Source of the DNA: Thaumasiovibrio subtropicus
Lineage (GTDB): Bacteria; Pseudomonadota; Gammaproteobacteria; Enterobacterales; Vibrionaceae
Assembly (NCBI RefSeq): GCF_019703835.1
Contig: NZ_AP023055.1
Span: 868,001-932,000, forward strand
Direction of reading: 5' to 3'
Length of the DNA stretch: 64,000 bases
The translations under genes were made by a program, and so were the position numbers. The first letter of the stretch is position 1. Each line of letters begins with the position of its first letter. The notes under the pieces are model-generated. The model was not told the origin of the DNA. It did not search any database and saw only the letters and a list, made by a program, of their open reading frames with translations. Of the stretch, positions 26,694 to 36,355 are shown piece after piece.

Positions 26694-27407
26694 ATGTCAC
26701 AGCAATTTTTTGAACAACTTTTTGAACATTCGCAGCAGGTGTCGCCGTTCCTTGTTGGGTCCATTGGCCATATGCCGGCAGAGAGTTTACAACTGGGTGC
26801 TAACGATGGAGAGAAGATAAAACAGCTCTATCAAAACATTGCCAAAGCAAACCCAGAGGCAGGGTCAGCCTACTGGTTAACACGTACATGGGACCTTCTC
26901 TGTTGGCAACCCGTTTATGTCGCTTTTCTTTCTATCTACGGTTTTAAAACACTGCCGGATATAGCGCGAATGGGGCAATCCATTAGTCTTGATGGTGTCG
27001 CAGGTTTTCAATTTTCGGATAGGACGCACACGCATGGTGATGAAGAGACGCTGATTCCACAAGCAGGCGAAGGGCTCAGACGATTGTTTGAACATTATCG
27101 CGAGGCGGTGAGTGAATGGACCCGCATTCGCCCTGGGTTTACCCGTCATCTCTTTGCTGATTTGATCTTAGCGAGTTTAGTAAAGCTGCAACAGTTTCTA
27201 CCTCATATTCCGTCCCTATACTTGCGAGAACAAGGCCGACTTTGGTTAGACGCCTGCCAACTGCCAATGAAATTACTTGATAGCCTGCGTGTTGATCCTC
27301 GCACCGATAGACTGAGCTTGGTGAGAACCAGTTGTTGTTTAGTTTACAAGTGTGAAGGGCAAGCGTTATGTCTTGACTGCCCGAGACATCCGCAGAATCG
27401 AGCTTAA
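26694..27407 (+). CDS. siderophore ferric-iron reductase, FhuF-like
   Basis: 237 residues. The C-terminal TSCCLVYKCEGQALCLDCPR has the CC...C...CxxC arrangement that binds a 2Fe-2S cluster in FhuF-type reductases. These release iron from imported hydroxamate siderophores in the cytosol. The N-terminal part (about 1-200) is the helical ferric-siderophore-binding domain. It is divergent from fhuCDB with Fur-like dyads between, so uptake and reduction are probably induced together by iron shortage. The closest subgroup appears to be the Aeromonas/Vibrio siderophore ferric reductases rather than E. coli FhuF itself. Confidence 0.82.
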   Translation: MSQQFFEQLFEHSQQVSPFLVGSIGHMPAESLQLGANDGEKIKQLYQNIAKANPEAGSAYWLTRTWDLLCWQPVYVAFLSIYGFKTLPDIARMGQSISLDGVAGFQFSDRTHTHGDEETLIPQAGEGLRRLFEHYREAVSEWTRIRPGFTRHLFADLILASLVKLQQFLPHIPSLYLREQGRLWLDACQLPMKLLDSLRVDPRTDRLSLVRTSCCLVYKCEGQALCLDCPRHPQNRA

Positions 27408-27548
27408 AGCCTGGGTGAGACGGTAGCTTAATTTCATGGAAGTTTCGAACTCATCGCATTGTTTAGATTCTAATTTTCCTTTTCCTGTTTTAGCGATACA
27501 CGTTAAGTAGACTGATTTTCCATCACACTGAACTCAGGAGGGAAGGGA

Positions 27549-29231
27549 GTGGATAATCAGCAAACGCTAATAGGAATTGATCTTGGCACCACAAACAGCG
27601 CAATAGCCGTTTGGCAAGACGGCGAAGCCATTCTTGTACCCAATGCGTTGGGCGACGTGTTGACACCAAGTGTGGTGAGTATTGACGATGAAAATAATGT
27701 GCTTGTTGGTGACGCAGCGAAGTCTCGAATGTATACCTATCCTCGTCAGTGTGCGATGGCCTTCAAGCGCTTTCTCGGCACAGAAAAGCGCTATAAATTA
27801 GGGGATAAGCAGTTTTCACCTGCAGAACTCTGCGCGATTGTTCTCCAGTCGCTTAAATCTGATGCAGAAAGCTATCTCGACCAGAAGATTAAAGATGTTG
27901 TGATTTCTGTCCCCGCCTACTTCAACGATTTTCAACGTAAAGAAGTCCGGTATGCCGCTGATCTTGCAGGTTTGAATGTTGTTAGATTGATCAATGAGCC
28001 TACAGCGGCTTGTATGGCTTATTCGCTTTATGATAATCAAGCGCGAAAATTTATGGTGTTTGATCTTGGTGGCGGTACGTTCGATGTCACTATCGTAGAG
28101 TATCAAGATAGTATGATCGAAGTCTGTGCCTCCACAGGAGACAACTATCTTGGGGGCGAGGATTTCACCGCCGATCTCGTCGATGCGGTACTAGAGAGAT
28201 TGGGGTTAGAGCGTTTTGATCTTTCTCTCGCGGATTTAAGCCGTATAGGCGCTGTTTGCGAACAGGCTAAATTAGCGCGCCGTGAAGGCGTAACGGTTCA
28301 ATTAAATGATCCTTACAATGTGGAGCTACATTTTGGTCCTCATGATTTAGAAAAAATATGGCAAGGAACGCTACAACGGTTAAGCAAACCCATTATTCAG
28401 GCGCTTGAGGATTCAAGGCTTTCAACTGATGCGCTCGATTCGCTTATTTACGTTGGAGGATCAACCCGTTTAAGAGAGGTTCAGCAGGCGGCGACAAGAT
28501 TGTTTGGTCGCTTTGGTGAAAACCGTTTGGACCCAGATCATGTTGTGGCGCTAGGCGCGGCAACGCAAGCGGCATGTCGTGCACGTGAAAGCGATGTTGA
28601 AGAGTTGATATTGACTGATGTTTGTCCATATAGCATGGGAATAGCGACGACATCGCATGGCCATCAAAATGGGCACTATTTCTCCCCTATTATAGAGCGA
28701 AATACGGTCATTCCGACCTCCAGATCCAGTATCTACAATACTGTTAGCGATAATCAACGCAGAATCTGTGTTGAGGTGTTTCAAGGCGAAAGTCCTTGGG
28801 TGAAAGATAATCTGTCTATCTCCGAGTTTCACGTTGATGTTCCGCCGGCGCCTGCGGGGCATGAGCGTGTCGAGGTGCGCTTTTCCTATGATATCAACGG
28901 ACTGCTAGAAGTCGATGCAACGGTGCTTTCAACAGGGAAACACTATCATCGTATAATCGATCAATCTCCAAGTGGAGTATCTGAGCAAGCACGAGCAGCA
29001 TCACTAAAGCGATTAGCGTTATTAAAGCAACATCCGCGAGACAGCCTACCTAACATCGCATTACTTGAAAAACTCAATCAGTTGCATGCTGAAAAGCTGG
29101 AAGAGGAACGCGAATGGTTAAATCAAGTCATTCGCTATTTCATCGAAGTACTTGAAGGTCAAAACCTCAAAAAGATAGATCAAGTGCGCGAAGAGATCAC
29201 ACTTAGGTTAGCAGAGTTAGGTTATCGCTAG
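27549..29231 (+). CDS. hscC: HscC, specialised Hsp70 chaperone
   Basis: 560 residues, shorter than DnaK (about 638) because the C-terminal lid is reduced. ATPase motifs IGIDLGTTNSAIAVW (about 8), VVISVPAYFND (about 118), LINEPTAACMAYSL, FDLGGGTFDVT (about 175) and YVGGSTRL (about 310) are intact. Substrate-domain strings such as LTDVCPYSMGIATTSHG and IIERNTVIPTSRS resemble E. coli HscC closely. It starts at GTG after GGAGGGAAGGGA. It converges with the Djl-type genes, an arrangement like the E. coli ybe locus, where DjlB and DjlC are HscC's J partners. Its clients are unknown; roles in sigma-factor control and stress have been proposed for the E. coli protein. Confidence 0.9.
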   Translation: MDNQQTLIGIDLGTTNSAIAVWQDGEAILVPNALGDVLTPSVVSIDDENNVLVGDAAKSRMYTYPRQCAMAFKRFLGTEKRYKLGDKQFSPAELCAIVLQSLKSDAESYLDQKIKDVVISVPAYFNDFQRKEVRYAADLAGLNVVRLINEPTAACMAYSLYDNQARKFMVFDLGGGTFDVTIVEYQDSMIEVCASTGDNYLGGEDFTADLVDAVLERLGLERFDLSLADLSRIGAVCEQAKLARREGVTVQLNDPYNVELHFGPHDLEKIWQGTLQRLSKPIIQALEDSRLSTDALDSLIYVGGSTRLREVQQAATRLFGRFGENRLDPDHVVALGAATQAACRARESDVEELILTDVCPYSMGIATTSHGHQNGHYFSPIIERNTVIPTSRSSIYNTVSDNQRRICVEVFQGESPWVKDNLSISEFHVDVPPAPAGHERVEVRFSYDINGLLEVDATVLSTGKHYHRIIDQSPSGVSEQARAASLKRLALLKQHPRDSLPNIALLEKLNQLHAEKLEEEREWLNQVIRYFIEVLEGQNLKKIDQVREEITLRLAELGYR

Positions 29232-29293
29232 CAGTGAGGTCGCGCTCTAGCATGTCAAACAAAGGGTATTGTAAAACACCCTGTATGGCGCTA

Positions 29294-32011
29294 TCAGCGT
29301 AGTTGCTGCGACAACATGCAAGTGCCGCGTTTGAAGGCTTTACTTTCCCATCCTCTTGCGGTGTTGAGGCGAGTAAGTGATCGACTTGTTATAAAGTAGA
29401 CTAGCATCAAACCTATCATTGCGAATCCGCTATTAAAGAAAACAGTACCAATTAATAAGGGGGTTATTACTATCCACATTAACACTCGCGAACTCTGAAC
29501 TAGCAGGTTGCGGCAATAATACCAACAAAACCCAAGATGAAGTGTGCACTGTAGGGCAAGTGTGAATGGAATTGAAATACTGTTCTCTTCCCCCGTGAAT
29601 AAAATGGCAGGCGCGATAAGTCCTGTAATCAATATCGGGACAATGAAGGACAGTAGGCTCAGGAAACGAATTGAGTGTGATATTTTTACGTTTTTTGCGA
29701 TCTTGTCCTGACGGAGTGTTTGATCACACTGCTTCTCGAGTTTATCAATGCAAAGTCGGGTTAGGTTGGCCTGCAACGTATCATCGCTTGATTGATGAAC
29801 TTGTTTCAAGAGGCTGATATTTATCCCTTTGCTATCGGCTCCGTGGTGTAGCATCGAGATAAGGTAAGCGAGTGCGACGTGGTGTGGGTTGTCGCTTGCC
29901 GTTAGATTGACTTCTCGTAATGTTTCGGGAGAGGCGATATTACTGTGATTGGCGCTATATTGACTAAAAATGAAGTCGCTATGTTCAGGCCCGCATTCAA
30001 GATGGCCATATCGCTCAAAAAGGTGCTTTTGATACTGGTTTTTGAACTTGTGATATAGCGGTGACAAGTTAGGCTCGGTTAAAAAAGCCTGCCATGCGAG
30101 TAACTCGGACACATAATTTTGTTCTGTCTTCGCACGTGTCGCTAAACATGCGAAACCAAACGGGCTTTCAGTTGCGAGTAAGCAAAGATCATCATCGCTT
30201 CCATGTTGAGCATGGTGCTGAATGAGTCTATCTAGTATTGCTTCGAGCACAAATTGGTCAGAAAACGCCAGCATCTTCTCAATTCTCTCGGTAGTTACAT
30301 CGAAATGATGATAGAGATACGGCTCGGCTGCTTTTAAAGGGCTCGTGTCTAGTTCAAGAGGTAATTCTGGCAAAAGCTGTGTCTGTTTGTCAGATGGTAC
30401 GAGTTGATGATAATAGGCGTTTAACCAAGAGAATAATCCTATAAATGCCTTATTGTAAGCAGGCGAAGTCAGTTGGAACTCAGTGTTAGAGAGTCGATGT
30501 AATCCAAGTTGTGAAGAAAGTAAGCTCCGAGGCTCTTCGAGTAACACTGCACTGGAAATAAGGCCGTGGTTACATAGTGCTTTAAACCAACTATCAGGCA
30601 ACAACGGATGCTGTCGATAAATCTCTAGCCATTGTTGTTGTCCTAATGCAGAAATCTCAAGTGCACTGGGTGGCTCGATTTCAAACCACTGGTCAGATTG
30701 ATAGTGTTCCAGTTTTGCTTGCAAAGAGGCTGGAATGGGCGATTTTTCATGTTGTTTTGTGTACCAAGCGCAGAGTAGTTGGTACAGAAACTCGACGGGT
30801 TTCGGTGTTTTATCTGACAGGGTTATACCGTTCAATGACGACTTTTTCTCAGCGTAATTGCCAAACTGGGCGAGCCATAGCGCTTTAAATAATTGATCAA
30901 AGTCGGTTTGAGAAGGTAAAGCCTCGACACTCGTTAACTGGTTCTGTGTTTTTCCATGTAAAAACAATTCTATATGTGCGTAACGTGGATCGTCATGTTG
31001 ATCGCAAAATTGACGCAAGTGATATTGAATTCGCCAAAACCCAGGCACTTGTGGAGCAAGCAGCTGTTGAATATAAGCGCTGAGTAATGTGTATTCACTG
31101 ACTTCGTAGCTTAACCACTCGCAAAGATGTTCTGATACCAAATCAAATGCACTCAGCTCCAAAAGTTTTTCAATCACTTGATAGAAAAATAACTCTTGAT
31201 CCAGCGCGCGGCATGCCCAGGCAATATAGTGCCATTCGTCACGAGTGAATATCGTCGCTGGCAAGGTCACTAAGTCTTCTATCAGAGAAAGCAGTAAGGT
31301 TGATGATCCATAGCCTGTCGCGTAACAGCAGTGTATCAAGCCAACAAGTACTTTTGGGTAAGCGATGGTTGGCAAAACGGTGTGTTGGTTTAGCGTATAT
31401 CTCAAAGCATGAGGCTCAAGTGCAGCGAGCATTTGGGTTAAGCGATGGTAATAGTTAAGTGTAGTCCGTTGAATATTAATCGGTAAATCGGCAATGACTT
31501 CTTGTGGTAACCATTCTCGACGACGCATCCATTGCTCTAGATATTCAGCCGTTTCGTAGTCGTTACGGTCTCCTCGCTTGAGTTTATCCCATCCTAATGG
31601 GCGCCAGAGTCTCGTGATGATTGAGGCTGATAACCAAGGCGATTTGAGTACTCTATCTCGCACAGTCGCACTGACTTCAGCTTGGGATGAGAGGGAGGCA
31701 TCTTGAAAGTTCACAAGCCAAGATTGCCAGTTTTCTATCGGCAAGCCGTGCTCAATAAGTGCAGTTGCCTCTTCGATGAGTGTCTTTGATGAAATGTAAT
31801 CTTGAGTCTTAGGCGTATCGTGTGCCTCTGGAACGATGACCGCTTCTTGCTGAGTCGCGCTCAATGCTTGATCGTAAGCCTTTCTCAAGGCCGCGAAACC
31901 CGCCGGGTCATCTTCGGGGTGGCAGTATCGCAATTTTTCACGGTAGGCTTTTTTAATTATATCTTGGTCGATGGTTGGCGAAATATCTAATGTTTTCCAG
32001 AAGCTCATCAT
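29294..32011 (-). CDS. DjlC-like membrane protein with divergent J domain
   Basis: 905 residues. Residues 1-55 form a J-like domain (FWKTLDISPTIDQDIIKKAY, then REKLRYCHPEDDPAGF), but the catalytic HPD is HPE at 31-33. A long helical, solenoid-like middle (about 70-760) follows. Three or four hydrophobic helices lie near the C-terminus (about 775-885, LLSFIVPILITGLIAPAILF, VLMWIVITPLLIGTVFF and GFAMIGLMLVYFI). It probably anchors HscC activity at the inner membrane. The DUF1266 gene upstream ends three bases before its start. It is a paralogue of the protein at 32979, which shares DEWHYxAWAC and HPLLxDSWFxALC. E. coli DjlC is much shorter, so function is inferred from locus order and the J domain. 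Confidence 0.78.
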   Translation of the reverse strand: MMSFWKTLDISPTIDQDIIKKAYREKLRYCHPEDDPAGFAALRKAYDQALSATQQEAVIVPEAHDTPKTQDYISSKTLIEEATALIEHGLPIENWQSWLVNFQDASLSSQAEVSATVRDRVLKSPWLSASIITRLWRPLGWDKLKRGDRNDYETAEYLEQWMRRREWLPQEVIADLPINIQRTTLNYYHRLTQMLAALEPHALRYTLNQHTVLPTIAYPKVLVGLIHCCYATGYGSSTLLLSLIEDLVTLPATIFTRDEWHYIAWACRALDQELFFYQVIEKLLELSAFDLVSEHLCEWLSYEVSEYTLLSAYIQQLLAPQVPGFWRIQYHLRQFCDQHDDPRYAHIELFLHGKTQNQLTSVEALPSQTDFDQLFKALWLAQFGNYAEKKSSLNGITLSDKTPKPVEFLYQLLCAWYTKQHEKSPIPASLQAKLEHYQSDQWFEIEPPSALEISALGQQQWLEIYRQHPLLPDSWFKALCNHGLISSAVLLEEPRSLLSSQLGLHRLSNTEFQLTSPAYNKAFIGLFSWLNAYYHQLVPSDKQTQLLPELPLELDTSPLKAAEPYLYHHFDVTTERIEKMLAFSDQFVLEAILDRLIQHHAQHGSDDDLCLLATESPFGFACLATRAKTEQNYVSELLAWQAFLTEPNLSPLYHKFKNQYQKHLFERYGHLECGPEHSDFIFSQYSANHSNIASPETLREVNLTASDNPHHVALAYLISMLHHGADSKGINISLLKQVHQSSDDTLQANLTRLCIDKLEKQCDQTLRQDKIAKNVKISHSIRFLSLLSFIVPILITGLIAPAILFTGEENSISIPFTLALQCTLHLGFCWYYCRNLLVQSSRVLMWIVITPLLIGTVFFNSGFAMIGLMLVYFITSRSLTRLNTARGWESKAFKRGTCMLSQQLR

Positions 32012-32013
32012 TA

Positions 32014-32763
32014 TTACTCCGCGATCGAATTAGCATTCAAAAAAGGGGTGAGGCTTTCAGGCATAGGGATATTTTTTATGTGCATGGACCATGGGATTTC
32101 TTTAATGAACGCCTGTAATTTTTGCGCGTAACAGTGTCTGGTATCTTCCTTGAACCAATGCTCATTGTGATTGAGAAGCCCGCGATTATCTTCTTCATTG
32201 TCGCCGTGACTGTACCAATTTGAGCCACATTGAAAACTATTGAAGTACTGTTGCCAGTTTGAAAAAGCATGTTGAGTTTGACAAGCGATATCACGCCACA
32301 GAAAGAGTGCCTCCTCTTTATTTAGTAAATCGCCCATATAACCAGTGCGCACCAACATTGCACCCCGTGCAACGTCCCAAGCAAGGAGCTGAGGGGCCCC
32401 AACGCCCTGCCAGACGAGGTTAATAAAATGCAACTCGTTGAGCTTGTTAGAATCTTCTGTCGTTTCGAGTTTCTGTTTCCATTCTGTTGGGGTAAGACAA
32501 GCACGCATCTTAAACAGGTGGTCAATGCAGTACCCATGTGCATCACCGACTGTGAGGCGCTGTATCATTGCAACTAGCTTGGACTTTTCTGTGATCCCCC
32601 ACCATTTTGATAGCGCTTGAAGGTTGTATTCTCTTGTTTCGTTTTTATCGTCCACACGAGGAATATCGTAAATGGATGGATCTAGAATACCGAAAAGGGG
32701 GGCTGTGAGCGCTAATCCTCGTCGGATCTCCTGCGGGCGAGTATCTATATACTTGGGGTTCAT
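32014..32763 (-). CDS. DUF1266 protein, YbeU/YbeR type
   Basis: 249 residues, soluble and without a signal peptide. The DUF1266 core is visible from about 45 to 190: LSKWWGITEKSKLVAMIQRL, then the typical LAWDVARGAMLVRTGYMGDLLNKEEA. DUF1266 genes also sit beside djlB and djlC in E. coli (ybeR, ybeU), and no biochemical role is established. It is 2 bases upstream of the DjlC-like gene and likely co-transcribed. Its paralogue at 35597 has the same place beside the second large gene. Confidence 0.8.
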   Translation of the reverse strand: MNPKYIDTRPQEIRRGLALTAPLFGILDPSIYDIPRVDDKNETREYNLQALSKWWGITEKSKLVAMIQRLTVGDAHGYCIDHLFKMRACLTPTEWKQKLETTEDSNKLNELHFINLVWQGVGAPQLLAWDVARGAMLVRTGYMGDLLNKEEALFLWRDIACQTQHAFSNWQQYFNSFQCGSNWYSHGDNEEDNRGLLNHNEHWFKEDTRHCYAQKLQAFIKEIPWSMHIKNIPMPESLTPFLNANSIAE

Positions 32764-32978
32764 TATTTTACTATATCTGTCAATGTGAAACGGAATATGG
32801 GTGTAAGTTATAGGAGAAAGGACTGCTTTACTTTAAGTGCATGTTGTTGCTTATGGTAAATGAATGTTAGCTCGCATTCTCGATGAAAAAACAGAACCAA
32901 AACAATCGAAGATTTGCTTTGGATCGAGATCTTTCAACGAGAGTCGTTCTGTTACATAACTTGCATCGGCTTCTGAAG

Positions 32979-35600
32979 TTATAGGTAATTTTTAAGCAGG
33001 TTCTTTAGATTGGTATTTCCCTGCTGGTATGTTTTCGAATCCCAACCACGCTTTGTGTTAATCGGAGTGAGGTTTTTAGCTGTTTGGTAATAGATGGACA
33101 TCAAAATCCATGTTGGGATGTCACTCTGAGTGTAGAGTAAGATGACAAATAGCGGGATACTCAGACAATAAAGCAACTTACGATTGCTCGGTTTGATGAT
33201 CGCCAGTTCAAGCCTTTTACAGAGCCAGATCCAATACCCGATTTCGGCAACACCTAAAAGCCCTAAATAGTGAGAATAAGGTGCCAGATCAGGGTTTTCC
33301 ATAAACCCGAGTGTACTTAGAGAAATAATCAGAGTGATGATTAAAGGAACAAAAACTAATCGCGTCAATAGACGTCGGTTATGGGAGATTGAACGGTGTG
33401 CGTTAGCATTTTTTTCTTTCAGTATTGTGTCTTGCAGGTGACAATCGAGTTTACTTTCAACGCGCGCCAGTAATAAACCGATCAGTGTTTCCATGTGCTT
33501 TTGTTCTGGGACAAACTCCTTGGTGAAAACCGCAAGATTCTCAAGTCGAGTGCCGTTTGGGTCGATGTCATGATAGAGCAGGGATATCAAGTAGCTTGCG
33601 CAATAATTGAGTTCATTATCAGCATGATGTGGAGCATGTAGGTCGAGTGTTGATGGACAAGGAATTCTATCTCTTGAAGTGGCGACTAGGGAGTAAACAT
33701 AGTCCTCGTCTTTAATTTTTAGCGGTTGATCGTCAGTTCTATTAGCCAACTGCTTTGCTTTTTCTATGATGAAAGCTTGCGAAAGCGTACTTTTATGACT
33801 CGTTAGGTTAAGCAAGTGCCAACTTAAAATACCAGTAAAGCGCTCATGTTTTGATTGGCTTCGAATGTATATCGCCGCTAGGTAGACCTGTTGATTGGCA
33901 GGATGTACATGTTGCTGGTAAGCGGTGAGTAACGAGTCAAAATCGTATTGATGTGCAAGATCTTCAGCGGTGCGCTCGAAAAGATCTTGTATAACAAATT
34001 GACTTGAAAATGGTTCAAATGAAGAAAGATCAGGTGTCGTAGATGGCGTATTTTCTTTGTAATGTGATGCGACAACAGCAACAGGGCTGTTATTTAAAAA
34101 TGCAGGCAAGGGAGAGTGGAACTCGTCAGTGATGGTGGTGCGTAAAAGGCATCGGTAGTAGTTTTCTAACCATTTAAAACAGCCTGGAAATTGCGTATCG
34201 TTGATCGGCGAAGTGATACGAAAGCTTGGATTGTTTATCCTCGAAATACCTAGTTTTCGATGTAACGCATTGTAAGGTTCGTCGTCAAGAATGTCTTTGT
34301 TGATAATACCTTGCTTACATAGCGCGTTGAACCACGAATCAGAAAGAAGAGGGTGACGTCGATAGATGGCGAGCCACTGGTGCGATGGTATACTTGCAAC
34401 GACTTCATTAGAGATAGGAGGTGTATTAAGCCAACTGTCTTTGCCATATTCACCAAGCAGCGACTTGATTGACTCAGGTAACGCGTGGTCTGGATGATTG
34501 AATAGCTGGTATCGAGAAAAGAGTTTAAGTGTAAGCTGCCAAGCCCTGTCGCACTGAGCACTGCAATCTATATCGCTGATAGCGCTTTTTGCTTGTGCAA
34601 GATTGCCAAAGTTTATCTTCCAATACGCATTGAAAAATTGATCAAAGGGCGAGCTGCCCGTTAGTGTTTTATTCGATGTGAAATAGTTGGTCTCATAATC
34701 TCTCAGTACCGTCAGCAACTGCTGGTAGCGCGCATCTTCTACGTCATGTTTTTTTTCTAACAGTGTGAACTGCATTTCCCAATAGGCAGGCATTTGAGGT
34801 GAGACAAGATGATAAGTATAGGCGGTGGCGATGCTGAGTTCGGGGGAGCGGTAGGCACACCACTGACTGAGGTGAAAAGCAGCAATGTCGAATGCGTCGA
34901 GATCAATGAGTTTATCGATCACGGAAAACAGCATCTTTTCTTGGCCTAGTTGGCTACATGCCCAAGCGACGTAGTGCCATTCATCGGCTGTGAATGCGTT
35001 ATAAGGTTCGTTGACAGCGGCCAGAGTGAACGGCAGCATTATCGTTTTGTTTGTAAATGCTATCGCATAGAAACATTGGAGCACTTTGGGTGCGATGGTG
35101 GAATGAAAATATTCCGGCAATACAGTGTGCTGTTCTAGGACTTGGGTAATCGCTTTTGGCTGTTTGTCACTAAGCGCTAACGCGAGGCTCAGGTAATAGT
35201 GAAAAATGGCCCGATGCATATGCTCAGGAAGCTGACATAGCGTTTCAGGGTTTATCCACTCTGGTCGTTGACGCCACGCAATCAAAGCGTCGAACATGCC
35301 TTGTTCCTCTTCGCTTCCTCTTTGTAGTTGTTGCCAATTCAGCGCGTCGAACAATATCTGTATAAGCTCGCTAGGTAACTGTCGGTGCGTGAAGATCCAC
35401 GTTAAGACGATGGGTGATAACTCAACCTGGATTGATAGTGGAGCTGCAAGATATTGTACACGCCATGCTATCCAAGTCGCCTTGCAGTATCGCGTCATAG
35501 GGTCATCATAGATTTCTATCAAATTTCTTATCAGTTCCTCAGCAGCTTGATTGAGCAATGGAAAAGGGACACGAACCCTACCTTGGTTTGCGTGATTCAT
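32979..35600 (-). CDS. DjlB/DjlC paralogue lacking the J domain, membrane protein
   Basis: 873 residues, homologous along its length to the protein at 29294, for example FTADEWHYVAWAC and QWLAIYRRHPLLSDSWF against FTRDEWHYIAWAC and QWLEIYRQHPLLPDSWF. The N-terminal J domain is missing: it begins MNHANQGRVRVPFPLLNQAA, in the region after the J domain of its relative. C-terminal hydrophobic helices remain (about 740-850, LVFVPLIITLIISLSTLGF, YLGLLGVAEIGYWIWLC and LSIPLFVILLY). The start overlaps the stop of the DUF1266 gene at 35597 by four bases. A 215-base gap without clear sites separates it from the first pair. HscC cannot be stimulated by it in the usual way. Confidence 0.75.
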   Translation of the reverse strand: MNHANQGRVRVPFPLLNQAAEELIRNLIEIYDDPMTRYCKATWIAWRVQYLAAPLSIQVELSPIVLTWIFTHRQLPSELIQILFDALNWQQLQRGSEEEQGMFDALIAWRQRPEWINPETLCQLPEHMHRAIFHYYLSLALALSDKQPKAITQVLEQHTVLPEYFHSTIAPKVLQCFYAIAFTNKTIMLPFTLAAVNEPYNAFTADEWHYVAWACSQLGQEKMLFSVIDKLIDLDAFDIAAFHLSQWCAYRSPELSIATAYTYHLVSPQMPAYWEMQFTLLEKKHDVEDARYQQLLTVLRDYETNYFTSNKTLTGSSPFDQFFNAYWKINFGNLAQAKSAISDIDCSAQCDRAWQLTLKLFSRYQLFNHPDHALPESIKSLLGEYGKDSWLNTPPISNEVVASIPSHQWLAIYRRHPLLSDSWFNALCKQGIINKDILDDEPYNALHRKLGISRINNPSFRITSPINDTQFPGCFKWLENYYRCLLRTTITDEFHSPLPAFLNNSPVAVVASHYKENTPSTTPDLSSFEPFSSQFVIQDLFERTAEDLAHQYDFDSLLTAYQQHVHPANQQVYLAAIYIRSQSKHERFTGILSWHLLNLTSHKSTLSQAFIIEKAKQLANRTDDQPLKIKDEDYVYSLVATSRDRIPCPSTLDLHAPHHADNELNYCASYLISLLYHDIDPNGTRLENLAVFTKEFVPEQKHMETLIGLLLARVESKLDCHLQDTILKEKNANAHRSISHNRRLLTRLVFVPLIITLIISLSTLGFMENPDLAPYSHYLGLLGVAEIGYWIWLCKRLELAIIKPSNRKLLYCLSIPLFVILLYTQSDIPTWILMSIYYQTAKNLTPINTKRGWDSKTYQQGNTNLKNLLKNYL

Positions 35601-36355
35601 TTGATTTCCTTATCGACCACTTGTGGGGTTAATAACCATGATTGGCTATTTACCTCTGGCAGAGGGGTGTGCCATGGAATGTCATTGAGGTGAAGGTTAA
35701 AACGAGATGACTTGCCAAGGCGGTCAGAGCTGTAGTCAATTACCATATCGCTTTCTGTGAGGGCCTCTGCATCACATAGACCTTCTTGGTAGCTAAACCA
35801 GTGTTCCCCTAAGGTATAGCTGATCAAATACTCTTTCCATGAAGAAAACGTAGTTTGTGCAATGTGGCCGACATAGAGCAGATAATACTCGGCTTCTTTA
35901 TTGGTAATAATCGAAGCGTAATGAGCTTGTCGGGTAAACATGACCAACCGTGCGAAATCCCAAGCTTTGAATTTTTTATGCTGGACCATGTGCCAAACCA
36001 ATGCTGCGTATTCTAGTTCAATACGGTGAGTGTGAGATTCTGCTGTTTTTAAGGTTTCTGACCATTCGCTTGGTCGTGTGCAGGCACATTGGTCAATGAC
36101 GTTTAACAAGGGCTCTTTGTCTATTCCGTTCCGGCATGCATCAAAAACAAACGCTTTGAACTCAGGCTCGGTTTCAACGCGTATCTGTTCTCGTAAACTG
36201 CCTCTCGCTTGCTCTGGCGTAAAATCCGAACCATCGTATGGGTTGATATCGGAGAACTCGGTACTAAAGTGCTGATAATGTAGTGGGCCGCTAAGTGTTA
36301 AACACCAGCGAATATGTTGCCGTGACGTGTCGAAAGAAAGAGGATCAAAGGACAT
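35597..36355 (-). CDS. DUF1266 protein, second copy
   Basis: 252 residues related to the DUF1266 protein at 32014: an N-terminal RWCLTLSGPLHYQHF segment against RRGLALTAPLFGIL, a central ACTRPSEWSETLKTAESHTHRIELEYAALVWH against ACLTPTEWKQKLETTEDS, and KAWDFARLVMFTRQAHYASIITNKEA. Function is unknown. It heads the second pair and overlaps the next gene by ATGA. The long AT-rich gap upstream should carry its promoter. Confidence 0.78.
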   Translation of the reverse strand: MSFDPLSFDTSRQHIRWCLTLSGPLHYQHFSTEFSDINPYDGSDFTPEQARGSLREQIRVETEPEFKAFVFDACRNGIDKEPLLNVIDQCACTRPSEWSETLKTAESHTHRIELEYAALVWHMVQHKKFKAWDFARLVMFTRQAHYASIITNKEAEYYLLYVGHIAQTTFSSWKEYLISYTLGEHWFSYQEGLCDAEALTESDMVIDYSSDRLGKSSRFNLHLNDIPWHTPLPEVNSQSWLLTPQVVDKEIK

